A DNA stretch of 64,000 nt, taken from NCBI GenBank assembly GCA_024349245.1, contig JALDNG010000048.1:3398501-3462500 (forward strand), given 5' to 3'. The translations under genes and the position numbers were made by a program. The notes beneath the pieces were generated by a model. The model was given only the letters and a program-made list of their open reading frames with translations, was not told the origin of the DNA and searched no databases. Shown in pieces: positions 46,142 through 58,600 of the stretch (the first letter of the stretch is position 1; every line of letters starts with the position of its first letter). Origin of the DNA: Neodontobutis hainanensis (lineage: Eukaryota > Chordata > Actinopteri > Gobiiformes > Odontobutidae).

Positions 46142-48068
46142 ATGGGGGCCGTTTTATCCCGGTGGAGGGTTTGTATTTCCTATTTAATAATTTATTGCTA
46201 CATTTGGAAACACTACTTCCATTTTTTTCAAACCTATTTTAAAAGTGACACCTGAACAAAATACAGATTCTTTTGGGAAAAGCGCAATTGTGCTCAGTTG
46301 AGAGTAGCAGTGAAGACATCACTGTGAAGGAGGAAACTGCTTGACTGGCTTTATTCAGATATGAAGAAAACACTTCCTTCCTCCAGTGTATCAACTTGCA
46401 TTATGTAACAAACTTATTGGTTTCTGTGCAATCGCTTTACTCTGTATTTAACTCTTAAAGTCTGGCTATGTCTAAAGCAATGCTTTTCATGAAGAAGTCT
46501 TTTACAAAGGCATTCTTAGTATTAGTAAGCCTGTTGATTCTTTATTATTACCATATTCTTCTCAGATAGACCAAAGTGACATAACTTGGGGCAATTAGGT
46601 GGTTTATGATAATGCTTCTATGACTGAGATAATATCTGCTTTAGCAAAGAGTACTGCTGTTAGGACTAATATAATTCTGTCTTGTTGACTTGTTTTCTCT
46701 GTAGGCTAAACAGTCCACTGTGGAGGTTCTGGAAGGAATTGAGAAGGTACGGTATGTTCTGCCCAAAGGAAAACAAAACAAAGATCGTTTTCATCTGAAA
46801 GTGAAAAGAAAGTAGTAAAGAAAGAGTAAAAAGAAACTTTTCAATTTCCAAAAACATGAATAATTTAAATAAAAAAGCATCTGTTGGAAATGATGATACT
46901 TTTCTGAACTCCCTTTTGGACATGTTTATAAAATATTTTTTAAAGAAAGCAAATGTAAAACCTAACCTATGCTGATTAATTAGTTTATTTTGTCCTTACA
47001 CTGAGTAGAAAGTCATCAAGGCAAAACAGATAATGCTTGGTTGTTTTGGTCATTCACTAAAAGTAGCTTTGGCAGTGCAGTCTTTAGCCATTAATAAATG
47101 TGTGGCAGTGCTTGTCAAATCATCTCCTTGTTTGCTGACAGATGGGACTTTACTGTTCTTCTAACTGTGAGGTTATTTTGAGCACCTGTCTTTGGAGCAA
47201 GTGGCAATATATACATTCAAAGCAGAGGTCTTGTTGGCGTTTACATTGTAGAGGAAAATAGTGGTCATAGTATGCTATAATATAAAACTTGACTTTGAAA
47301 TTACTTGGAATCCCTAATTGATTCTAATCTACAAGTAATTGTTTTCAGACACTTGAGCCGATGCTTGCCCATATATGTCAGGTCAGCTGCTGGTTAGAGT
47401 GACAGACACACATGCAAGAGTAGAACCGTAGTAACAAGGAGCTAGGTCCTTTCTATTTGGCAGCTATTTTTAGATGGAAGTGACCGGCTTGTTGAATGTC
47501 ATTTACATTTTGCCATTCAAATCAAAAGTATATCCGTGTTTGGTAGGTATTCCTGTTTTTTTTTTTTTTTCACTTTATAATAATGTCTTACTCCACAGGA
47601 AATACACACTCTTGAAGAATACAGTGCAAAAAATCAACGGCAACTGAGAATATGGATTGGCCGCCTCTTGTTTTACTCCTCTCTCCTCTACCTGTTGACC
47701 TGTTTGGTTGTGTATTTCTGGTATCTTCCTGAACAGTTGATGGGGCGGCTCATATTGTCTCTTCCCTTTTTGCTATTTCCTTTGTTGTAAGTATGCTTTT
47801 AGTTGGATCATTTTGGAACCTTTCCATTAGAAGCACCTAACTATATTGTTTTTGTTTCTCTGCAGAGTGTGGTTACTTAGAAAAGTCCTTGTATTTTTTT
47901 TCTCACGAAGAACAGAAAGAAACAGTAAGAATCTCTTTTTTGCTGACATTTCTATGACATAAAATTTTGTATTTGTAATTTTTTTACATCCTTATAAACA
48001 TTTTATTTTCAGATGAGAAGTTGGAGGATCTTAAAGGACAAAAACAAAAAATTGTACGTTCCTCTTTT

Positions 48069-48107
<39 letters not shown>

Positions 48108-51100
48108 TTTATTTTATTATTTATTTATTTATTTTTGGTCCCTATTTTGATTTTTGTGAGGTCCTTTTTTAATCTATTTTTCTTTCCTCCTAAGTGCAAT
48201 AGAACATAATAATCATTTGATAAGTTCTTGTCTTTTTCCAATTTAAAGAATGAAATACAGAAATGCTTTCTTAAACAGAGGTAGTAACATGACAAAAAAA
48301 AAAAACTGACATGACCCAAACACATCTGCAAAAACAGTTTTTGCAATGTGTTAGGGTCATGTCAGTTTTTAAAAAATAAAAAGTAAAAAAAAACAAACAA
48401 ACAAAAAGACCTGTTTTATTTAACATAACCATGACTTAAATGAAACAGAGCCCACTAACATTTGTTTAGTGGGCTCTTTATTGAAGTGGACTTTGTTCTT
48501 TGGCCCCTCTCGGAAGACACAGTAATGCCTTCATTGATCCTTTGAGTGTTTTGCAGCAAAACACTTGCTAATCCAGGATCTATACTGACAGCGTTTGATG
48601 TGCACAGTGACTTAACCCACTAAACTACTCCGCTAATGTCACTTTAATTAATAGCATTTAGAGCAGGAAAGGAATAAATCTGAGAAATTGCTTGTCATCC
48701 TCTGTCAAGTCTAATAACTTCCAATAATTAGGGCTGATGGATTTTCACACTCTCCATTATCGAAGTAGTGAATGTAATTATTCTTCATATCATAAGTAAA
48801 CATTTCACAGTGTTTTGGTCTCATTTAAAGAAGGAATGCAGCTTAGTGATGTAATGCAGTGTTGTGTGTTTGTATTTAATGTTATTTTAAAGAATAGTTT
48901 ACTTTTCTACTAGCAGGTTAGTTTCGGAAAGTATCTTCAATACATTGTCAATTTAGTAATACTTGTTTTGTCCGTTTTTCAGCTTGAGGAAGTTATGGAA
49001 ACTGAGACATATAAAAATGCCAAACTGATTCTGGAGAGATTTGATCCAGATTCAAAGAAAAAGATTGTAAGTTTGTGTTTTAATATTAAGCAGGTTAAGT
49101 ATTGGTGGAAACTAGTCTTTAATCTTAACTACTCTTTTTGTGAAAAGGAGCTAGAATCCTCTCCAGCTGGACCCATGATGACTCCAAAACCAGGACAAGG
49201 TAGAGCTTTAATGAATGCAGCACCTTTGTTCTGAATTACAACTATTAAACAAAATGCAACGTTTTCTGTTAGAGCTCAGGCATCGCAGTGTCACTCCAAA
49301 GACCCCCACAGTGATGGTGAATCCTGTGAGCGGTACCGCTGCCCGCCCCCCTCTAGCCTCTGGGCCCACCCACTCTGGACGAGCTTCCCACACTGCTCCA
49401 GGTGGACCCCCAGAGAGGGGCCTGTCGGCTATAGCTGCTCAGCAGAGCTTGATGAGGAGGCCTGTGACCCCAGGAACACCTGTTCCAGGAGTGGGTGAGT
49501 TACCTGCTCACAGGGGGACCACATCATAATGTGGTCGATTAAGGTGTGATTTACTCTTCCCTGGGTCTGTGTCCCCAGTTGCTCAAGGCACTGTGGTGTG
49601 TTTTGTCAGAAACCTGTTATATGGTACTGCTGTAGATGATAATTGTGTGAATGTAGATTTCATATATCCTATTAAAAGGTTTAACTTCTCTCAAAGTGTG
49701 CAGAAATACATTTACATAATGCACATAAATTTATTATATATTTCACTACAACCTTAACTAAATAAAACTGCAATTAACATCTATTGAATATCTTAAAGTC
49801 AGCCAACACATTCAAAGTCCAAAAACAGCCATTGTGCAGAGGCATCTGTAGAATGTTGAAGCTTTGAATATTCAATTGGAATTATTTCTGGACTTTGAAC
49901 ACTCCATGGAAGATGCAAATATGAGCAAACAGTAAAGAGAATGTCTTCCTAGAGGAAGGGGCATGCTGTAATTGCAATGTGGAATGCCAACTGTGAGGTA
50001 TGCACAAAGTAGGATTACATTAACTATGATTAATTAGCCAGACATGCGTTTGTTCTCTGGGCAATGGTGGTGGAATCTTACTAAATGTCTTTTAATGCTT
50101 GGTAAAATTGCCTTTGGCATTGGGAACAGCTCACAAATGGTTTACATGACTTGATGTTATCACCTGCTTCTGTTGAAAATTGAAAGTGAAAAGCAATTTG
50201 ATACAAAGAGTCACCACAGAGTTTCCATATGTTGGTAAATTAATAACCAGCAGGATGCCGAGACTCTGCCAAGTCTCACAGAAATGACCAGTCATCTTCC
50301 TATGATTGCTCTTGATGTTAGATTATATTAATTACTACTCACCAACACGGCAGGGAATCTAGACGTGCTTTGCAAGTAAGATCCAGTTTTAAGTCATTAG
50401 GAAAAGGAGCAGTTGTTTAATTCATCATGGTTTGTGCAGGAAACTATAAATCACAGCCTGAGCTTTCTCTGTAAGTGTCCTGGGTTTATTGTGTGTGTTT
50501 AGAAGACTACAGATTGTGTCTAATGGTCTTGTGTGTTGTGTTTTAACAGGCATGCACCCACCTGGCCCACCTCTAGCCAGACCTGTGCTCCCAAAAGAAA
50601 GAGGAGCTGTGGACAGAGTCATTGAGTATCTTGTTGGAGATGGTCCTGGGAACAGGTGCACATCCATGCTTTCAACAGACCGACACAATTCTGCTGCTTT
50701 CTCACAACTACCTGATTGTTATATTGAACTCCCTAATATTAAAGTGGTTCAAACATTACCAAAGCGCCATAAGCAACGGCTTATTAGAAATAGTTATCAG
50801 CCGGTCTATAAATGTTTGAAAGCCCAGGTCTCACTGCTGGTCAGATGAAAGGTTGATGGGATACCAGAAATGTATTCTTGTTTTGTTGCCAGCCATGTTT
50901 CTGACTGAACACTATAAAAAGATAATGAAAGTGATACTTGAAACTTTTATCAAATACTTACTACTTACTCATTTATCACTAATTGATTAACAGTTAATTG
51001 CATTAGTTGTATTTGGACATTATTATTATTATTACTAGTTCTACATATTGCTGAGGTATCTACTGTACACTACTCTAACAATATTTATTTCCTCTCTCAT

Positions 51101-51931
51101 AGATATGCTCTCATCTGTCAACAATGTCTGTCCCATAATGGCATGGCTTTAAAAGAGGAATTTGAATATATTGGTAAGAATCTGAGAAGCACAACACACT
51201 TTGGCTTCATTTGCCCTCTACCATTTGTCAGCGTTGTATATCATATAGCACTTAAATGCCTCTGCCTTCGCCGACCCCTGTAAGATTGAATATTCAAACC
51301 AGTGCTACACATCAATCCAAAGTGTTTATGCATCTCAGGCATTTTTGTCACCACTTCATATTCATGTATATTAATCTATGTCTGTAAAAAGGAAACTGAT
51401 GTAAACTATATGGTGTCAAAAATGTATTTATTTTTTTATTTTTTTAAAAAGCCTTCCGATGTGCCTATTGTTATTTCCTAAATCCTGCGCGAAAGACCAG
51501 GCCTCAAGCACCTAGACTGCCAGAGAGTCCAGCCGAGCACAAGATGTCACCTGCTTCTACCCAGCCATCTTCTTCAGCGGCGGAGGTAGATGAGGATGTG
51601 TCTGTTTTAGGTAAGAATACCTTAATTAAAATGTTACTCATGGAAACGCTAAAAACATTAAATGGAATCAAATGGAACAACTTGATCATTGCTTTGAGTA
51701 CATTGTGTTGGTGTGTTATGCACAATTTACGCTGGAAAATGTCTCTCAGGGATATGCAAACTTACTGATGAGTCTGATGAAGCCGAGCCCCAGGAGTCGG
51801 GGACACCCACCAAGGAAGGCTTGTCTGCCTCAGACGAACAAAACACCCCTGAACCACAAGACGCGTGCTCTGAGAAGTCTGATGAGAAGTCCGATGGAGA
51901 GCAAAATGAATCTGCCATGGAAGTGGAATAA
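46142..51931 (+). CDS. lnpa: Lunapark (ER three-way-junction protein)
   Basis: Lunapark stabilises three-way junctions of the endoplasmic reticulum. There are twelve coding exons: 46142-46168, 46705-46746, 47599-47786, 47866-47924, 48013-48053, 48983-49066, 49148-49199, 49273-49494, 50550-50655, 51103-51173, 51452-51610 and 51750-51931; total 1233 nt, 410 residues, all junctions GT-AG and in phase. The N-terminus MGAVLSRWR keeps the Gly2 used for myristoylation. Two membrane segments lie at about 46-64 and 74-90, followed by a charged coiled-coil-like stretch (EKLEDLKGQKQK...LEEVMETETYKNAKL). A Pro/Gly-rich region carries the motif GMHPPGPPLARPVLP. The zinc finger has C279-x2-C282 and C301-x2-C304. 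The C-terminus is acidic and ends MEVE. It is a bystander in the HoxD regulatory domain, on the same strand as evx2, as in mammals. Confidence 0.95.
48301..48370. repeat. Imperfect hairpin element in lnpa intron 5
   Basis: AAAAACTGACATGACCC on the left is matched by GGGTCATGTCAGTTTTT on the right; the arms extend to about 34 nt with a few mismatches around a short loop. It may be a MITE remnant or a transcribed hairpin. A second, smaller stem (AGAGCCCACTAA / TTAGTGGGCTCT, 48447-48477) lies 80 bp away. A (TA)n run at about 48077-48101 is in the same intron. Confidence 0.8.
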
Positions 51932-52602
51932 AGCACATCTCTTCAACAGAATACAACCAGCTATGCTGTTTTGTCTCAGAAATACACAACCTTATGATCT
52001 CAATGACATGAGTTGGAATAACATTGTGACAAGTCAGCAGTGATTGCGATACTAATCAACAGAACATCCTTTCTTTTCAGAATTGCTTTTAGTCATGTAT
52101 TGAAAAAGAATAGAGCAGTAAATATTTTAACACTAGCATCTGCCAAATAAGCCCCTTCTTTTCCAGCATATTTTCACCACAGCAATAAGGGTGTGTTGAA
52201 TGTGTTGTTCAAAGTTCTGTAGCATAACATCTCTGTATGCGCTTGGTTTTTCTCCACATTTTATTCTTCTTCTTTTGAATGAATTATTCTCAGTTCATAG
52301 AAACTGATATAAACAATAGTATATTATTGTAGGGGTTTTTATTTATTTATAAATATTTTCAATGTTGCTGTACTTGTCAACAGTGTTAAATGAGGTACTT
52401 GGTAGCACCATTGTGCTCACATGTTTACACATCAGTGCTACAATAGGAATGTATGTATTTATTGCAAGAAGGACGGCCCCCGCCCTACGTGCCTTTTATC
52501 CTGTCTGCTTCCGAGTATTGTTGAAGTTTATTTAAACACAGGTGTTCTGGTCTTAAGGAACAGAATCTGTTAAGTTAAATGTTTATGTTCCTCTTTTGTC
52601 TA

Positions 52603-52608
52603 AATAAA
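52603..52608 (+). terminator. lnpa poly(A) signal
   Basis: AATAAA 672 bp after the stop codon, followed by the GT/T-rich segment TTTCTGTTTGGTTT at 52625-52638, a plausible downstream element. Cleavage would be near 52625. Confidence 0.6.
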
Positions 52609-52639
52609 CACAATTTTGAGAATATTTCTGTTTGGTTTA

Positions 52640-55600
52640 AACATAATTACACGTTGCACCATTAGAGCGCCTCTTGAGCTACAATTAAAGTATTTCAGTC
52701 TGTGCAAAATAATATTGATATTCAATATTTATTAATAATAATGTAAGCTTAAAATTTATAGTAATGGCTTTATTTACCTGTTAATGTTACCATTTGCAAA
52801 ATACAGCCATGTTTTTTTTTTTTTTTTTCTCTCCTACAGACAGGTTTTCACCAAGCCACACATTTAAACAGTCCATTTTCATTAGCAAGCCAATTTTACC
52901 TTGTGATCATTTTATTTTAGCTCATTGATCATTTTAGACAGCGTAAGATAATGGTGCTGACACAGAGCCCGACCAGTCTTGATTGCTTGACCCTCTTCAT
53001 TTGCAACAAGAAAGTCATTGCAGCTACAAAGTTGCTCTCTGGCATCACATGACCCTTTCCCCAGAAGATACAGCGTAAACTATTGGAGAGGTCAGAAACC
53101 CACATCTTCTATGGGTTTTGATAATGTATGTTTACAGAGACGTGACCTCCGGGGCCTTGTAATGCATCAATGTGACACCGACAGTAACGCCTGATTCCAC
53201 CGCATGCTGTTTGAGGTTGACCTCTGACAAGAGCCGAACAGGAAAAAAAATGGGACATCAATAGGACATTGTTGGGATGTTTTCACACCTTCGGGAGGTT
53301 GTTCAGTATATATAGGCTGCACATGTGCATCATAAGTAATGTATCACAAAAGATGCCAGTGGTTTGACAAATTTTCCTTTGCTTTTGCATTGAATAATTT
53401 ATTTACGCTCATCTTTCATGATTTATATAGTTTGTAAAAGAGCAGGATTTTATTTATTTGGAGAGGTGATTTAATAGCTGCAAATAGGAGTGACTATCTC
53501 AATACAGTGATAATAGTCTGTACACATTTGACCTATTGCAAGTTACAAAGAATTTAAAGAAATACTGTTTACATAATGTGAAAATAAGAAATTGTCTCTG
53601 TGTTTTGGTGTCAAACTCTCAGAAGGATTGCATCTGGATTGCTATCATAGAGACACTAATTGATTTTCAAGGATGATGAATGGCTTACAAAGCCACAGTG
53701 CCAATGTAATTTTGAGCCAGCGATGAAAATGTACAGTGGGCCTGTCCCATGGTTCATAGTTCTTTTCATACTCATCCCTCACATGTGCATTCGAGGCCAC
53801 TTGACTTAAATTTATACTGATCTTTTATTTATACCCTGAAAAAATGGCAGATAAGAAACATAAGTGTTCTTGATATTGTGTTTTGTCATATCTAGCAGCC
53901 AAAGATTGAAATCCTGCGAAACAATTTTCTGAAGAAATGAAAGAGCATGCCCTCCTGAACCCCGGAGGAAAATAAGCCCACAGTGCGAAGCGGAATATGA
54001 AACAGAGGCACAGAATAAGTAAAATAGACAAGTGCACCAAGCTTGTCACTTTACCATTTGCTGCCCTCGAGTGTGAATACTTTAGAATTCTCCTCATCTT
54101 GGCAAAGACCTTCATCGTTATGCTCTATCTACTGTACTGAATACAAAAAAGAGCCTTATCAGACAGTGGTAATAAAGAAGACAGTTTTAAAGATTTACCG
54201 CCATTCTGTCACTCACAAATGCAACCGGAAGAACAAGACTGCAATAAATATACAGCAAAAGCCATTGTGCATTGGTGTGAAATCCTAAGTGTCACAGAAG
54301 CAGTTAACATGGCTGTGATATGAGCCATCACCATTGGTTCCTGACAACAGCATCATTACACAGTAATAAGAGCACAATCTCCTTCAGAGATGCATTAAAA
54401 TCAAATTAGATTATACAAGAGCTTGGCTTGATGAGCTACAATGCATGGGTCTTTGAATATTGCTTTGTCTCGTTGCTGCTTGGGCTTGAATTGCCACTTG
54501 ACAAAGTTAAGCAGTCTTTCAACTAAAGGTCATCAGCTTCTGAGAAATTAGTTTTTAAAATTCAAGTCATTTGAAACCTACATATGCAGATGGATGGATT
54601 TCCATTTTTTCCTCATGTTCTATCTATCAAATCACAAACGGTTGTAAAACAGTGTGCTTTAGTAATGACATTCAGGGATCAGAGAGCATTGTCATTCTCC
54701 GTCCTATTGTGAACTCATTACAGCACTGAGCGATGACATCTGCTCCAGCGCTCAGGCAGCCTGAGACAATAGTCTTATCATATATGCTAAACTAGCATAA
54801 GGTTTTTTGAAAAGGAAATCTGTAATCATCCTACAGAAAACACAATACAAACCAATCAGTCATCTGTTAAACATAATTAAATGTGCATCTACAATCCAAC
54901 AGCAGCACAGTGTTTTGGTTTGTTTCATCTCTGCAGACATTTTAACATCAATTAGGCCTAACAATTGATATGTAGACTATTGATTAGTTTAATTTATTGA
55001 TGGGACAAAACATGGACCAGAAAGCAATATCATAAAAATAGTGTTAACAAATTTCCTCTCTTTCCTAGCTGTTTTACATATGGCACTGCTAACAAAACCA
55101 TAAAAAACTAAATGGAAAATAGACTAAATGAAAGGCCGGAAACAACACACCCTGGCGCTGCCTCATGTGGAAATCATACAAAGCATCCTGCAGGCAGCAG
55201 GTTCATTTTATAGCTTCATCTATTACCACACTGTCATTGTTAATTGTCTTCTTTTTACCTCTGCAGGATTCTCCAAATTGGTCCTATCGAATGTGACAGG
55301 AGGAAGAGCATTAAGCATCTGACAAGATGATATCTAAGTTCAATTTCCTACTCCTCACCTGATTTATACCAGTAGCACATCATTTTCCTTTCTGTCATAA
55401 AGACCTCTATAAATCAGTGGTGCTTATGGAAGCACTACGGAACAAGCTTCTTGGATTTGTATCCCCTGTGTTTGCTATTAGGAAGCCATTACAGCCACAT
55501 TTTCCTCCTTCAAACAAAAATGATCAAATCTAATACAGGCAAGATTAGAGAGATAAAGAGAGAACGCACTGGCAGAGCTGTTCAACACAGTCCCCCATCT

Positions 55601-58600
55601 AAACAATATGCTCTAAACTCAATAAAAACAGGGCGTTTTGCTGGTGACACCATTATCCATCTGTTTGGACAAAATTGCTGTATCATGGTATAAATCTGCG
55701 ATACAAGTGACATATCCTCTAAAATAAAAGGGAACATTAACTGCTCTATCTTCTAGAGGCCATGGGACTAGCCGACTATAAGCTCAGTCAAGTGTGATGG
55801 CAGTTATACTGTGTTTTACTAGACTGCAGACAATTATACTTTGCTCCTCTCCCCTAAGAAGACAAACTGCCATGGCTTCAGCTGAAATGATTTCAAATAG
55901 ATTTTCCAAAATGTCTGTCGCCAGATTGCTTCCATACATTATTTCACTTAAATGGAGGAAAAAAAGAAGGAGCAAATCCACAAATCAATCACAACAGCCC
56001 ATTTTACCAGATGGAAAGGCGAAAGCTTTCAGTGTGCACGTGTGTGACTGCGTGTGCGTTGAGGATCTGCAGAGGACATTCCTGTCTGTGCTGTGTCTCA
56101 CTCATCTTGAAGAATGACATAGTGGAGATACTTTTAGTGGTGAGCCGCCAGTGCAGTAAGAGTGGCATAATGTTTAATGAACTGACCCGCTGACTTGTGG
56201 ATAGTTCAACAATTGTTTCATTCAGCCAATCATGTGTAATTCAATACGAGACAGGCAAAATAGAATTATTCCACCCACACATAAAAGCAAAAAAAGGACT
56301 TAGACTACAGACAACTGTACACAGATAAAATGGTTGAATTCATCTACAAAAACAACATATGGTCAGGCAGACAGTACAGTTCTTGTATCTTACAGGTATT
56401 AACAGATGGATTTGACTAAATTGAATCAGTGTTTACTTTTAAAGAGTGCTTTTGCTGAGCGGCATAACTACACCTTTTAAAAGCTTTTTTCGATTAACCA
56501 ATAAGAGCGCGGCATTTGACTAGCGCGCGCGTAATAAATGTGCACTATGTAGCAATAGACTATTTGTGAATGGAGACTAAATAGCCTTTGTTTTATTGAA
56601 AGTGGTTATGATTTTCAGCTGTCAGGAGTCGTCCACATAACGTAACGTTTAAGTGGGTCCTACAGGTAAAACCGTGCGTATAATTAGTTTCCTTAAATGT
56701 TTGTTAATTGTATGCTAATATGTCCCATTAGCTCGCTGGCACGAGGCTCGGGGCATTCTGCTAAACGTGGTAAGGCAACCATTTATTAACTTTTGATGAT
56801 TGTTCTCAAATTTAACCAAGAGTTCAGACGGCTGTGTCCTGTCCTGAAAAAGTAGGTGAAATGTTTGATTTTGTATGTGTTTTAAGGCTTACCTGTTTGA
56901 CGTTAGACTGCTTACTTTTTACCCCTTTAGCACATTTAGTAATGCTTTAGCAAGGTAGTTTATTGTTCGTGAAGTCTGAAGAATAGTGACTTTTGTCTGT
57001 CACTTAAAAAGACCACCATAAAGAAATTAAATAAAAACCGCAACCAAAAGTAGTACTTTTATAAAGCCTTTATTTATGTTAAGTAGTAGAGGAAGAGAAA
57101 GAGATATGATATACAGTATATAAGAGATATTTCAATCTCTATATGAAAACCTACAACACATACCATGTCATTCACAACAACAACTTAACTTGTATTTAAT
57201 AAAGAATAATGGACAAATCCTGTTCTGTCTGTAGCCTGTAAAAGTAGACGTGCAAATTAAAAACACTGCTGCAATTCAGCAGTATAGTCATGTACATTTA
57301 TTACGTTTACTCTGTGAATGGCTCAAACAACCATGCATAACTCAATCCATCTCTGTACTGCAGAGGTAGAGTTATACATCAGACAGCTGTATGCAGACGA
57401 GTGACACAAATGTGCAAAGATTTGTTCAGAAATGAAACTGTAGATAAATTAAAATGCAGGTTCACTGTTCTCCATTTTATAAATTAAAAATTAAAAAAAT
57501 TACATTCTTTCATTGTTCTTTATTATTTAGACTTTTTTCAAATCCCTTTTTTAAATAATGTGAAGATGAAATTAAGCAACATTATCCCTTTTATTTTATT
57601 ATTTTATTTAATAATTAAGTAGCATATAAGTATTATTCACAAACCTTTATCAGTTGAGGTTCAATTGAAAATAAACTATAATTTTCCATAAATGATCCTG
57701 TATAAAAATAGTGGCATTTCCCACATACTCTGCTTGTTTATTTAAAGCAGACTCCAGTAAAAGTCACACAGTAATTAAAAAATTTCTGCATATTTGTATT
57801 CACAGTCATTTATTTTCAGATACTGGACAAACATGGATAATACTCTCTGAACATGAGAGAAGGAAATCTGATGAAAATGTCAACTTTTCTTGCGTGTTTG
57901 ACTCGTGTTTTTTGCTTTAATCTTTTCTATAAGTAGTGATGATATTTTAGCCTTGTTTATTTTATTTATAAAAATTGTATTGTACAATTTTGAAATCTGC
58001 ACTAACTTTTACCTCACCTTATAATAACGTTTTTATTCATTGAGCTGCACATTAACAATAACCATACTATCCTCTTTCAGTTGAACAAAAGAGCAACACA
58101 ATTGTATGGAACATAAAAGATAACAGTTTAAAACAGTATTTAGTCAAATCTAAACATAGTTTTTCGGTGTTTAGTACATTGCCAGCTCTGTGACAGCCTC
58201 GAGAAAACATTGATGAAAGTAATTATCTTAGTAAAGCCTTATTACAAAAACAATCCGGTGCCTGTTCTTTGTGGACATTAGCCTGTTGGCACTGCTGTGC
58301 TGTGACTGTGCGCCAGGTAGTCCTTTACAGCCATATTCCCTGTTGCCAACCATAATTAATTGCTTTACAGTCTTCGAGGCCATAATGCTCATCAGTTATT
58401 AATTAGAAATTCATTTCACTGAATAAATAATGCTTATGATTGATGATGAAACTTGTAATTAGGTTCTTGAAGTAATACTCAGGGGAGAAAGCCTTTACAC
58501 TTGAATCCAGGCTATTAAAGACTGCTCATTTAAGAGATGGCGATAGCTCTTGTCATAAACCTGGGCTGCCATGGTAGCATCTGGATTTGGGGAGCTGGAA

